A stretch of DNA of 64,000 bases from RFSX01 sp965248155 (GTDB lineage: Bacteria; Bacteroidota; Bacteroidia; Chitinophagales; Saprospiraceae), in contig CBDFIO010000002.1 in the NCBI GenBank assembly GCA_965248155.1, forward strand, positions 1,426,001 through 1,490,000, written 5' to 3'. Made by a program: the position numbers and the translations under genes. Shown in pieces: positions 1-8,776 of this stretch. Under the pieces are notes generated by a model. It saw nothing but the letters and a program-made list of their open reading frames with translations, ran no database searches and was not told where the DNA came from. Within the stretch, counting starts at the first letter, position 1. Each line of letters begins with the position of its first letter.

Positions 1-554
1 ACTTGAAAATAGATGGCCGTATAAATCACCAAGATTTTTTTAATCGTTCTGATGCCTTATGTGCTCTTGGTTATAATGTCATCTTGTCTGATTGTAATAA
101 CCATCAGAACTTAATCAATTATTTGGCAGATCATCGAATAGGAAAATTAGGTCTCGTTATCGGTGTTCGCGAACTCTCTCAGATCATCGAAGAAAAATAT
201 TATAACAACCAAGACGGAAGATTGCTTGTCGCATTTGGAGAATTGTTTAATCGAAACATCAAGGTATACGTTTATCCTGCTTATTTGCAAAAAGGGGGAC
301 CTTTGACCGAAGCAAAAACACTAATGGTGCCTGATGGTATTCATTTTCTTTACAAACATTTAATCGACGCCAAACAGATTGTTGAAATAGAAAATTATGA
401 TGAAGAGATTCTGAAGATTTTGCCTTGGGATGTTCTCGAGTCAATTGAACATGCAGATCACTCTTGGGAAAGTGCGGTTCCTGAAGTTCTTGTTGATCTT
501 ATAAAAAATAAATCCCTCTTTAATTATGGGACAAAAAAAATAATTCATGTTTAG
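1..554 (+). CDS. Conserved uncharacterised protein, C-terminal part (truncated by window edge)
   Basis: The reading frame is open from the first bases and has no credible start, so the gene begins upstream of the window; about 183 residues are visible. The protein is soluble-looking, without signal peptide or membrane segment. It contains a GLVIGVREL segment followed by EKYYNNQDGRLLVAFGELF and a KVYVYPA strand, an alpha/beta pattern I associate with a conserved bacterial family whose database names are unreliable. I cannot assign a function. Its last 8 bases overlap the start of the next gene, so the two are probably co-transcribed. Confidence 0.6.
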   Translation, partial: LKIDGRINHQDFFNRSDALCALGYNVILSDCNNHQNLINYLADHRIGKLGLVIGVRELSQIIEEKYYNNQDGRLLVAFGELFNRNIKVYVYPAYLQKGGPLTEAKTLMVPDGIHFLYKHLIDAKQIVEIENYDEEILKILPWDVLESIEHADHSWESAVPEVLVDLIKNKSLFNYGTKKIIHV

Positions 555-1338
555 ATTTGTTATCGCTTGTTTTATGTTTGTATGTTTTGTGTCTTGCTTG
601 CAAGAGTCCAGTAAAAGTTTAGCAAACAGTTCTCCTGACGCTCCTAGCTCCCCCGAGCTTATTGATACATCAATGATTAATATGATTATGGGTCATTTTA
701 ACCCTGAAAAAGAAGAAGACTTTGAAGTGATATCAAAAACATATGCGGATCGTGAAGGTTTGTATATGAGAAAAGAAGCCTATCGTGCTTTTAGAGATAT
801 GTACGAAGCAGCATTGAAGGATGGTATTTCACTTGTTATTGTTTCAGCCACCAGAAACTTCGATTATCAAAAAACGATTTGGGAAAAGAAGTGGACAGGT
901 AAAACCATTCTAAGTTCCGGAGAGAATGCCGCTACCGATTTTGCAAACGATTCTTTGCGCGCCCGTAAAATTCTTGAATACAGTTCAATGCCCGGAACTT
1001 CTCGCCATCATTGGGGTACAGATGTTGATTTTAATAAACTTGACAATGGTTGGTTTGAATCAGGAGAGGGTCTTCGTTTGTTTCAATGGCTTGAAAGCAA
1101 TGCAGAAAGATTTGGTTTCTGCAGACCATATACCCAAAAAGATATTGACCGCCCTGAAGGGTACAACGAAGAAAAATGGCATTGGTCTTATTCTCCATTA
1201 TCAGAAGAACTTACCGCATATGCCGCACAATACTTAAATGACTCAATGATTAAAAAATTTCAGGGAGCAGAAGCCGCCTCAAGCATTGAAGTCGTCCAAA
1301 ATTATGTCTTAGGAATTCACCATTCATGTAAAAACTAA
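547..1338 (+). CDS. M15 family (VanY-like) D-alanyl-D-alanine carboxypeptidase lipoprotein
   Basis: 263 residues with a lipoprotein signal: a hydrophobic stretch ends at a FVSCL lipobox around residue 17, so the protein should be membrane-anchored outside the cytoplasm. The C-terminal half has the M15 zinc-peptidase signature SRHHWGTDVD (the H-x6-D metal site) and a later EKWHW segment supplying the last His. The family trims D-Ala from peptidoglycan stem peptides. The gene overlaps the preceding one by 8 bases and is followed 6 bases later by a thioredoxin-like gene. The family is clear, the exact substrate is not. Confidence 0.85.
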   Translation: MFRFVIACFMFVCFVSCLQESSKSLANSSPDAPSSPELIDTSMINMIMGHFNPEKEEDFEVISKTYADREGLYMRKEAYRAFRDMYEAALKDGISLVIVSATRNFDYQKTIWEKKWTGKTILSSGENAATDFANDSLRARKILEYSSMPGTSRHHWGTDVDFNKLDNGWFESGEGLRLFQWLESNAERFGFCRPYTQKDIDRPEGYNEEKWHWSYSPLSEELTAYAAQYLNDSMIKKFQGAEAASSIEVVQNYVLGIHHSCKN

Positions 1339-1344
1339 ATTATT

Positions 1345-1905
1345 ATGGCATTTACAGAATCAAATATGCTCGAATTAAATTCTTTCGCGCCAGAATTTAA
1401 TCTATTTGACACCATTAGCAATCAGTACGTATCTTATGCGGATATTCAAGGTGCTCAAGCAACCGTTGTTATGTTTATCTGCAACCACTGTCCCTTTGTT
1501 GTTCATGTCAATGATGAGCTGGTTAGCATTGCTGAACACTACAATAAGAAAGGTGTTGGTTTCGTAGCGATTTCCTCAAATGATGCTATTTCATATCCTC
1601 AGGATGGTCCTGAACAAATGTCCATTGTAGCTAAAGTTTTAAAATATCCATTTCCGTATTTATACGACGAAACACAAAAAGTAGCACAGGACTACATGGC
1701 TGCATGTACGCCAGACTTTTACTTGTTTAACAAAGAGAATCGTCTGGTTTATAGAGGCCGGCTTGACTCCTCAAGGCCAGCAAATGGTGATCCTTTGACA
1801 GGTGCCAATTTGAGATCTGCGATTGATGCCGTTCTTTTAGGTGTCGATGATATATCTCCTCAATTTCCGAGTGCCGGTTGCAATATCAAATGGAAATCCA
1901 CTTAG
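1345..1905 (+). CDS. Thioredoxin-like redoxin (AhpC/TSA-type) protein
   Basis: 186 residues with no signal peptide. A thioredoxin fold is indicated by the FICNHCPFV segment carrying a CxxC pair (CNHC), followed by GVGFVAISSNDA and a later TPDFYLF strand with the fold's typical cis-proline context. This is the redoxin subgroup with two Cys at the active site (PRX-like), expected to reduce disulfides or peroxides in the cytoplasm. It ends 4 bases into the convergent gene on the other strand. The physiological substrate cannot be told from sequence. Confidence 0.85.
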   Translation: MAFTESNMLELNSFAPEFNLFDTISNQYVSYADIQGAQATVVMFICNHCPFVVHVNDELVSIAEHYNKKGVGFVAISSNDAISYPQDGPEQMSIVAKVLKYPFPYLYDETQKVAQDYMAACTPDFYLFNKENRLVYRGRLDSSRPANGDPLTGANLRSAIDAVLLGVDDISPQFPSAGCNIKWKST

Positions 1906-2753
1906 TTTTTATCTGCAACAATTTTCTGAAAACTGAAAATCTTATTTAGGGAATCTGTTTCTGTTGGATATGTTTCTTTACAGCCATAATAATTATCGAA
2001 ATACAAAACGATTAAGGAAAATAATGGGTCTATGCTCTCAAGTCCCAAGAAGTTTAATATGGCTTCTTTATTAAAGCCTGTAACTGTTTCGTATTTAATC
2101 CAAAAATCACTTTTTATTTCCGGATATTCTTTTTGTCCATTCATTTTTACGAATGCTTCAGCATATGCATGCCAGGCAATATTGTAATATTCCGCAGGTT
2201 CAAAAAGTCCTTTTTCTACATGACTAAAAGAAATAATAATTACGCCGTCTTCAATATGTGTTTCATAAGCATGTGAAAACTGGAAACGTGGACTGTGGAA
2301 CGGGTGTTTGTATATTATGATTCGCTCAAATTTTTCTAGTAGATATTCTTCAAGAAAAAAACTCATCGTCACAGGAATCTGCGATAAAATATATTTTATG
2401 TCATAAGGTACTGTATTGTTTTCACTTCCTTTCGCAGTAAATTGTTTGGCCTCCGTATGCAACAAAAGGCGGTTTCGAAATTGATCTTTCTCTTCATCGC
2501 TCAGGCGTTTATATGCGGGATTCAATTTTTGAATGAGATCCATAACACTTTTGTCAATGGTGATTGGATTTTTTTCAAGCCACCAAAAATCGATTTGCGG
2601 TTGAAACAAATAAATTAAAATTAAAAAGACGACAGGTATTATCATCCATACGAGTTTCTTGGAACTACTGTCTACAAAGGCTATATATAAAAACCATAAT
2701 AGAACAATAGCAAAAGGGATCGCAACAATCCTTGAAAATTTATAAATCTTCAT
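1902..2753 (-). CDS. Membrane-anchored MtfA-like (zinc-dependent peptidase fold) protein with degenerate active site
   Basis: 283 residues. Two hydrophobic segments lie near the N-terminus (about residues 9-27 and 33-50), followed by a soluble domain. The PAYKRLSDEEKDQFRNR region and the overall order resemble the MtfA/YeeI family, peptidases related to anthrax lethal factor. At the position where MtfA proteins carry HExxH, this protein reads WHAYAEAF: the first His is kept, but the catalytic Glu and second His are absent. It is therefore probably a non-catalytic relative or uses a different metal site. The assignment is by pattern only. Confidence 0.55.
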   Translation of the reverse strand: MKIYKFSRIVAIPFAIVLLWFLYIAFVDSSSKKLVWMIIPVVFLILIYLFQPQIDFWWLEKNPITIDKSVMDLIQKLNPAYKRLSDEEKDQFRNRLLLHTEAKQFTAKGSENNTVPYDIKYILSQIPVTMSFFLEEYLLEKFERIIIYKHPFHSPRFQFSHAYETHIEDGVIIISFSHVEKGLFEPAEYYNIAWHAYAEAFVKMNGQKEYPEIKSDFWIKYETVTGFNKEAILNFLGLESIDPLFSLIVLYFDNYYGCKETYPTETDSLNKIFSFQKIVADKN

Positions 2754-2806
2754 ATCTCAAAATTAATCGAATTGTAAAAGTCTTTTGATTTTACTAATAT
2801 GCACAA

Positions 2807-3937
2807 GTGAATTTTATCATAAAGCATCAGGATATAAACTCGAAAGCGCGTGCGGGTATTTTGTCAACTACTCATGGAGAAATTAAAACTCCAATTTTTA
2901 TGCCTGTTGGAACTCAGGCTACTGTAAAGTCGATAGATCAAACGCATCTTGAAAAAGACATTCTTGCACAAATTATTCTGGCCAACACATACCATCTTTA
3001 TTTAAGGCCCGGTACTGAAGTTATAGAAAAAGCCGGAGGGATACATCGATTTATGTCTTGGGACAAGCCCCTTCTTACAGATTCGGGAGGTTATCAGGTT
3101 TATTCTTTAAGCTCTATGCGTAAAATTAAGGAAGAAGGTGCCTATTTCTCATCTCATGTTGATGGAAGTAAACATTTCTTTTCTCCTGAATCTATTATGG
3201 ATATACAAAGATCCATTGGTGCGGATATTATTATGGCTTTTGACGAATGCACTCCCTACCCTTGTGATTACAATTATGCAAAGAAATCTTTAGGGTTGAC
3301 GCACCGCTGGCTTGATCGCTGTTTTGATCGCTTTGGGGAAACTGATGCAAAGTATGAATACGATCAGTTATTAGCGCCAATTGTGCAGGGCAGCACATAT
3401 AAAGACTTAAGGGTGGCATCCTGTGATTATATCTCTTCTAAAGGTGCTGAGATTAATGCTATTGGAGGACTTTCCGTTGGAGAACCCCATGAAGATATGT
3501 ATGCAATGACCGACGTGTGTACCGATAATCTTCCTATAGATAAAGCCAGATATTTAATGGGAGTCGGTCTTCCTGAAAATATTCTGGAATGTATTTCCTT
3601 GGGCATTGATATGTTTGATTGTGTGTTGCCGAGTCGAAATGCAAGACATGGAATTCTATATACACAGGACGGTGTGCTTCATATCAAAAATGCAAAATGG
3701 AAAGACGATTATTCGCCTATTGACCCGAAGAGTGATGCTCCTTCCTCTAATAAATATTCTCGCGCTTATCTAAGGCATCTGTTTCAGGTTAAAGAAATAT
3801 TAGCTTCTCAGATATCTACAATTCATAATTTGCGTTTTTATATATGGCTGACTCAAACCGCAAGAGAAAAAATTGAGTCCGGTGAGTTTACTCAATGGAA
3901 GATAGAAATGCTTAAAAAATTGACTAGAAAACTCTAA
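2807..3937 (+). CDS. tgt: Queuine/preQ1 tRNA-guanine transglycosylase
   Basis: 376 residues. Tgt exchanges guanine 34 of GUN-anticodon tRNAs for preQ1 in queuosine synthesis. The TIM-barrel signatures are present: TPIFMPVGTQATVK near residue 28, the DSGGYQVYS substrate loop with Asp92, and FDCVLPSRNARHG with the nucleophile Asp271. The C-terminal zinc site (CxCxxC) of most Tgt proteins is replaced by SDAPSSNKYS, as I recall for other Bacteroidota, so the site seems lost in the lineage rather than by recent damage. The start is GTG; no in-frame ATG precedes it. lptG follows 2 bases later, a common Bacteroidota pairing. Confidence 0.96.
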   Translation: MNFIIKHQDINSKARAGILSTTHGEIKTPIFMPVGTQATVKSIDQTHLEKDILAQIILANTYHLYLRPGTEVIEKAGGIHRFMSWDKPLLTDSGGYQVYSLSSMRKIKEEGAYFSSHVDGSKHFFSPESIMDIQRSIGADIIMAFDECTPYPCDYNYAKKSLGLTHRWLDRCFDRFGETDAKYEYDQLLAPIVQGSTYKDLRVASCDYISSKGAEINAIGGLSVGEPHEDMYAMTDVCTDNLPIDKARYLMGVGLPENILECISLGIDMFDCVLPSRNARHGILYTQDGVLHIKNAKWKDDYSPIDPKSDAPSSNKYSRAYLRHLFQVKEILASQISTIHNLRFYIWLTQTAREKIESGEFTQWKIEMLKKLTRKL

Positions 3938-3939
3938 AG

Positions 3940-5025
3940 ATGAAAAAGCTAGACATCTATATTATTAAAAAATATCTAACTAGTTTTTTCTTTACCATGT
4001 TGCTTATCACCTTGATGGCCGTTGTGATAGACTTTAGCGAGAAGATCGGAAAATTTATTGATGCCGAACTTTCAATGTGGCAGGTTATGAAGGAATACTA
4101 TCTGAACTTTATTCCTTGGATAAATGGTTTAATGTGGCCGCTTTTCATTTTAATTGCTGTCATTTTTTTTACTTCTCGTTTAGCAAAGAATTCAGAGATA
4201 ATAGCTTTGTTAAGTAGCGGAGTAAGTTTTAATAGAATACTTGTTCCGTATCTAATCTCAGCTGCAATTGTTTCTTCGCTTTTGTGGATAGGAAAAAATT
4301 ATGTTATTCCTACCAGTAGCAAGATAAAGAACGAATTTGAATATGAGTATTTGAGTAAAAAGCACAAGAAGACGCTCAATAATGATATTCATATTTTTCT
4401 TAGTCCCACCGAAAAAATTTACATAAGATATCATAGAACACGAGACACTTCTGGTCAGACCGTGCATCTTGAAACAATAGAAAATAATCGATTGACGAAA
4501 GTGCTAAAGGCTGAACAATTGATTTTTAAAGGTCATCCAAACTTTTGGACACTTAAGGATTATGAGATTAGATCTTTTAACGGCCTCGAAGAATCTATTA
4601 TTATAGCCAAGGGGGGGTCTATCGATACTGTTCTCGACCTAACTCCAGAAGACTTTATTAGAAATTCTAAATCCATGGAAAATATGACAACAGGTGATCT
4701 ACGTGAACATATCCGAAGGGAACAAGAGCGTGGAATTGGGGCCGCTAAAAACTATCTTGTCCACCTTCATCAAAGAAACTCTGGTCCTTTCAGTATTATA
4801 ATCCTGACGCTTATTGGCGCCGCTCTTTCATCGCGCAAAGTCCGGGGTGGAATGGGCTTTCACCTGGCTCTGGGTGTAACAATTGGGGCCGCCTATGTTG
4901 TGCTTTCTCAGTTTTCTTCAACTTTCTCAATCAATCTATCTTTATCTCCTCTATTGGGGGCTTGGCTACCTAATATTCTGTTTGGTATAATTGCTCTGAT
5001 ATTAATACGGTTTTCACAAAAATAA
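3940..5025 (+). CDS. lptG: LptF/LptG family lipopolysaccharide export permease
   Basis: 361 residues of the YjgP/YjgQ family, the permease that pulls LPS from the inner membrane and hands it to the Lpt bridge. Three membrane segments lie in the first 125 residues, a periplasmic beta-jellyroll-like region spans about 130-265 and three more segments follow in the last 90 residues, the standard LptFG plan. The GPFSIIILTLIGAALSSRK segment is typical of the family. It starts 2 bases after tgt and is surely co-transcribed with it. LptF and LptG cannot be separated with certainty from one sequence. Confidence 0.88.
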   Translation: MKKLDIYIIKKYLTSFFFTMLLITLMAVVIDFSEKIGKFIDAELSMWQVMKEYYLNFIPWINGLMWPLFILIAVIFFTSRLAKNSEIIALLSSGVSFNRILVPYLISAAIVSSLLWIGKNYVIPTSSKIKNEFEYEYLSKKHKKTLNNDIHIFLSPTEKIYIRYHRTRDTSGQTVHLETIENNRLTKVLKAEQLIFKGHPNFWTLKDYEIRSFNGLEESIIIAKGGSIDTVLDLTPEDFIRNSKSMENMTTGDLREHIRREQERGIGAAKNYLVHLHQRNSGPFSIIILTLIGAALSSRKVRGGMGFHLALGVTIGAAYVVLSQFSSTFSINLSLSPLLGAWLPNILFGIIALILIRFSQK

Positions 5026-5202
5026 TTATTGAATTTTCAATTATTTCTGAAAGTTTAATGATTAACCATTTTTTTAATGCGCTGACATTCAGCTATTTAT
5101 GTTTTAACTGTTTAAAATTGTCCACCGAACAACATTGATTTGTTTAATTTCTATTGACTTTTGTTTAAGATATATTTATTTTCGTTAAACAAAATGCTGA
5201 AT

Positions 5203-5742
5203 ATGTCCACAATTGAGTTTTATAACAAGATAGACCTGATTACAGGTTCCCTTAATTCTTTTGCTCTTAACTTAACAAAGAACAAAGATGATGCTGAAGA
5301 TTTATTTCAAGAAACGGCTTTTCGTGCTGTTTCCAATAAAGAAAAATTCAGACCCGGTACGAATTTTAAAGCTTGGATGTTTACGATTATGAAAAACATA
5401 TTTATCAATAACTATAGGAAAAAAACAAAAGCCAAAATGGTTATTGATTCAACTGAAAACCTTTACTATATAAATTCCGGAAAATCCCGTATTTATAATG
5501 AGGCAGATCGGAATATGTTAATGGGAGAATTGAATGGAATGATTGATGCCCTTGACGATTCAATTAAAACCCCATTTCTAATGCATTTTGAAGGATACAA
5601 ATACCAGGAAATTGCAGATGAATTAAATCTTCCTCTTGGCACAGTAAAAAGTAGAATTTTCTTTGCAAGAAAAGCCCTTAAAGAATCAATCAAGGGACAT
5701 TATGGAGACTATCAGTCAGTCAGAAGAAAGTTATCTGCCTAA
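5203..5742 (+). CDS. ECF-type RNA polymerase sigma-70 factor
   Basis: About 179 residues. Region 2 is seen in NKDDAEDLFQETAFRAV and the following FRPGTNFKAWMFTIMKNIF block; region 4 is seen in LPLGTVKSRIFFARKALKE with its helix-turn-helix. I chose the ATG that gives MSTIEF because family members usually begin a few residues before the first helix; an ATG at 5194 and a TTG at 5161 are in frame. No anti-sigma gene is adjacent. A strong hairpin terminator follows, so it appears to be a single-gene transcript with a 170-base leader region whose promoter I could not identify. Confidence 0.93.
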   Translation: MSTIEFYNKIDLITGSLNSFALNLTKNKDDAEDLFQETAFRAVSNKEKFRPGTNFKAWMFTIMKNIFINNYRKKTKAKMVIDSTENLYYINSGKSRIYNEADRNMLMGELNGMIDALDDSIKTPFLMHFEGYKYQEIADELNLPLGTVKSRIFFARKALKESIKGHYGDYQSVRRKLSA

Positions 5743-5769
5743 CAAGCAATACATAATATTAAATAGTTT

Positions 5770-5796
5770 AGCGGTTGTTTCACAACCGCTTTTTTT
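5770..5796 (+). terminator. Intrinsic terminator after the sigma factor gene, abutting mutY
   Basis: A perfect 9-bp stem AGCGGTTGT / ACAACCGCT with a TTC loop is followed by seven T residues (5790-5796). The T tract runs directly into the mutY ATG at 5797, leaving no separate leader for mutY. Confidence 0.85.
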
Positions 5797-6846
5797 ATGT
5801 CCAAGAATTACAAAAACCTATCAGCTCTTTTAATGAAGTGGTATGCTTCTTATTCAAGAGACTTGCCTTGGAGAAAAACTAAAGACCCATACATTATCTG
5901 GGTCTCAGAAATAATTCTTCAACAAACAACAATCAAACAGGGAATTGGATATTATCATCGTTTTTTGAAAAGTTTTCCTACTATTCAACATTTAGCTCAA
6001 GCCTCTGAAGAGTCGGTATTGAAAACCTGGGAGGGTCTTGGCTATTACTCCAGGGCTAGAAATATGCTTGTTGCGGCCAGACATATTTGCGATAATTTAA
6101 ATGGCGGTTTTCCTAAAAGTTATGACGCTTTAATCAAACTTAAGGGCATAGGGCCATATACGGCAGCGGCTATTTCAAGTGCTGCCTTTGGAGAGAAAAG
6201 AGCCGTTGTCGATGGTAATGTTATTCGTGTGATCTCCCGTGTATTTGGAATTGAAGATCCGGTAGACAAAGCTGAAACAGTTTCAGCTATCCAAGATATC
6301 GCTTCCTCTCTTCTGGGAAATAACGACCCTTTTCTTTTCAACCAGTCTATTATGGAGTTTGGGGCTTTATGTTGTACTTACAAATCTCCATCTTGCTCGT
6401 CATGCCCTTTGTCTTCTACGTGTGTTGCTTACGCGCAAAATAGAATTCAACACATTCCATTTAAGGCCAAAAAAATCAAGAAACGTTTGCGTTATTTTCA
6501 TTGCTTTCACATTGTAGATCCCTTGGGAAACACCATCGTGCAAAAAAGAATTAATAAGGATGTCTGGAAGGGCCTATTTCAGTTTCCCTATATTGAAACG
6601 GAAGACGCTGTTGGTGATCTGTCTTTTCCTGATGATATCATAATCGGCCCACTAAAAGACTTTGCATTTATTGCCCGTTATAAGCAGCAACTTACCCATC
6701 AGGTAATTACCGCCCACATATACACTGCTTCCACAAACAAGATTATCTTGCTCAATCCACAAAGCTCTTATCAAATAATTAATCAAAACGACATCCGTAA
6801 ATATGCCTTTCCAAAATTCATAGATTTGTATTTAAATGATAATTGA
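5797..6846 (+). CDS. mutY: A/G-specific adenine DNA glycosylase
   Basis: 349 residues. MutY removes adenine paired with 8-oxoguanine. Visible landmarks: catalytic Glu38 in SEIILQQT, the helix-hairpin-helix LKGIGPYTAAAI, catalytic Asp139 in VVDGNV, the [4Fe-4S] ligands Cys193-x6-Cys200-x2-Cys203-x5-Cys209, and a C-terminal NUDIX-like 8-oxoG recognition domain (KGLFQFPY). It is followed by ssb, gldE and gldD, the conserved Bacteroidota order. The ATG directly follows the T tract of a terminator, so its own promoter must lie within or before that hairpin, or it depends on read-through. Confidence 0.96.
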   Translation: MSKNYKNLSALLMKWYASYSRDLPWRKTKDPYIIWVSEIILQQTTIKQGIGYYHRFLKSFPTIQHLAQASEESVLKTWEGLGYYSRARNMLVAARHICDNLNGGFPKSYDALIKLKGIGPYTAAAISSAAFGEKRAVVDGNVIRVISRVFGIEDPVDKAETVSAIQDIASSLLGNNDPFLFNQSIMEFGALCCTYKSPSCSSCPLSSTCVAYAQNRIQHIPFKAKKIKKRLRYFHCFHIVDPLGNTIVQKRINKDVWKGLFQFPYIETEDAVGDLSFPDDIIIGPLKDFAFIARYKQQLTHQVITAHIYTASTNKIILLNPQSSYQIINQNDIRKYAFPKFIDLYLNDN

Positions 6847-6894
6847 ATACCTTTATTTTAATTTATCAGACTTTAATCCAAATTCAAACCTGAG

Positions 6895-7353
6895 ATGATC
6901 AATAAAGTAACCTTAATCGGGCATTTAGGTAAAGATCCCGAACTTAGAACATTAGAAAATGGTGCAAGTGTTGCACGTTTTTCTGTAGCCACAAATGAAA
7001 GCTACAAAGATAAAAGTGGAGAGTGGCAAACCATTACCGAATGGCACAATGTCGTAGCTTGGAGAAATCTAGCTAGCCGAGCGGAAAGAGATTTGAAAAA
7101 AGGAAGTCTTGTTTATGTTGAAGGCAAGCTTACCACAAGAAAATGGCAGGATAAAGAAGGCAATGACCGTTATAATACCGATGTTGTTGCTTTAACTTTC
7201 CGCTTGTTAGAAAAGCGTGAAACTTCAAGTGGTGATTTAGGTGGATTTCCTTCCGTCGGAGACGAAACGCCAAAGACAAGTATAACAGAACAAAGCGGTT
7301 CATCAGAAATAAGCAATACATCTACAGCACAAGATGATGACTTACCATTTTAA
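6895..7353 (+). CDS. ssb: Single-stranded DNA-binding protein
   Basis: 152 residues. An OB fold begins with MINKVTLIGHLGKDPELR, with the typical VARFSVATNE and TEWHNVVAW strands, followed by a low-complexity acidic tail ending DDDLPF. That tail is the conserved SSB tip that recruits replication and repair proteins. The length matches bacterial SSB of the short class. It lies between mutY and gldE. Confidence 0.97.
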   Translation: MINKVTLIGHLGKDPELRTLENGASVARFSVATNESYKDKSGEWQTITEWHNVVAWRNLASRAERDLKKGSLVYVEGKLTTRKWQDKEGNDRYNTDVVALTFRLLEKRETSSGDLGGFPSVGDETPKTSITEQSGSSEISNTSTAQDDDLPF

Positions 7354-7384
7354 TGCTGTATATTATTTAATTAAAAATTAAACA

Positions 7385-8776
7385 TTGGACCCTGACCCCC
7401 CGCTGCTTGTATTACATAATTTGATTTTGTTTTTCCTTTTATCCAATTGGGGAGTTTTCGCTTTTTCGTTTGTTCTCCTGTTTTTGCTTTTTTGCTCTGC
7501 TTTGGTCTCCGGATCTGAAGTAGCCTTTTTCTCGTTATCTCCTAATGATATTGACCGTCTTCAAAAAGAAGAAACGGCCAATAGCCGTTCCGTTTTGAAA
7601 CTAAGAAATCGCCCCAGAAAACTATTAGCAACAATATTAATCAGCAATAATTTTATCAATATTGCAATTGTTATACTTTCGGATTATCTGATAAGAAGCC
7701 TGCTGGGCCAGGATAAACTTCTTGAAATGGGTCAGTTTTTTACGGACTATCTTCCTCTAGAAGCATTGCTTCTCGGTCGCTTCATTAATTTTCTGATTAC
7801 CGTGATCGGTGTTACATTCTTGTTGGTTTTATTTGGTGAGGTTGCGCCAAAGGTATATGCCAATTTTAACAACAAACGCTTTGCCTTATTTATGGCACAC
7901 CCCATGTCTCTGCTTTCTGTAGTCTTCACACCGTTTAGTGGTCTTCTTGTTCGTTGGTCCTCTAAAATGGAATCTCAATTTATATATCAAAAATCAGGAT
8001 TAGATAATACAAGCAAAGAAGATCTTGACAAAGCAATCCAATTAACCGTAAATAACGTTCATGAATCTGAAGAAGCGGATATGCTTAGAGGAATTATTAA
8101 GTTTGGCAACGTCTCCGCAAAACAAATTATGAAGTCCAGGGTGGATGTTGTCGCTATTGAAAAAGATGACTCCTTTGTTGATTTGCTAAATATTATAAAG
8201 GAAAGTGGCTATTCAAGAATTCCTGTTTACCAGGAGGAGTTTGATGAGATTCTAGGCATACTATACGTCAAAGATTTATTGGGCTATTCCAACGAAAAGG
8301 AAAGTTTCAACTGGCAACAATTTGTTCGGTCGAATGTCCTCTATGTTCCTGAATCAAAAAAGATAGACAACCTTTTAAAAGAGTTTCAACAAAAGAGGAC
8401 GCACATGGCCATTGTTGTAGATGAATTTGGCGGAAGTGCAGGTATCGTCACGCTTGAAGATATCATGGAAGAAGTTATCGGTGAAATTAAGGACGAGTTT
8501 GATGATGAGGAAGAAGTCGAGTTCATCAAAATAAATGCTTCCAATTTTATTTTCGAAGGCAAAACCCTCCTGAATGATGTTGCTAGAATTATAGGTGTTG
8601 AAAAGGGAAGTTTCGATTCCTTTAAAGGCGATGCAGACTCCTTGGCAGGTTTACTTCTCCAGCATTTTGGCTTTATTCCTAAAAAGGACAAGGAATTATA
8701 CATTCATCCGTTTAAATTTAAAATTGTATCAGTTTCCAAAAGACGGATAGAAAAAATTCATATAACCCTAATGTAA
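7385..8776 (+). CDS. gldE: Gliding motility-associated protein GldE (CNNM/CBS transporter family)
   Basis: 463 residues. An N-terminal DUF21/CNNM membrane domain (segments in about the first 190 residues, including SGSEVAFFSLS) is followed by a CBS pair (VDVVAIEKDDSF and MAIVVDEFGGSAGIVTLEDIMEE) and a C-terminal CorC/HlyC-type domain. GldE is a partner of GldD in gliding and T9SS function in Bacteroidota. Translation starts at TTG (MDPDPP), which fits the family N-terminus; no better ATG is near. The stop codon overlaps the gldD ATG by one base. Confidence 0.93.
   Translation: MDPDPPLLVLHNLILFFLLSNWGVFAFSFVLLFLLFCSALVSGSEVAFFSLSPNDIDRLQKEETANSRSVLKLRNRPRKLLATILISNNFINIAIVILSDYLIRSLLGQDKLLEMGQFFTDYLPLEALLLGRFINFLITVIGVTFLLVLFGEVAPKVYANFNNKRFALFMAHPMSLLSVVFTPFSGLLVRWSSKMESQFIYQKSGLDNTSKEDLDKAIQLTVNNVHESEEADMLRGIIKFGNVSAKQIMKSRVDVVAIEKDDSFVDLLNIIKESGYSRIPVYQEEFDEILGILYVKDLLGYSNEKESFNWQQFVRSNVLYVPESKKIDNLLKEFQQKRTHMAIVVDEFGGSAGIVTLEDIMEEVIGEIKDEFDDEEEVEFIKINASNFIFEGKTLLNDVARIIGVEKGSFDSFKGDADSLAGLLLQHFGFIPKKDKELYIHPFKFKIVSVSKRRIEKIHITLM

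Noticed and set aside
3710..3765. Loss of Tgt zinc cysteines as damage
   Set aside because: The replaced segment is normal for Bacteroidota Tgt as far as I recall and the surrounding sequence is intact, so it is lineage-typical.
8386..8703. Minus-strand open frame inside gldE
   Set aside because: Ser-rich antisense of the acidic CBS/CorC region; no family resemblance.
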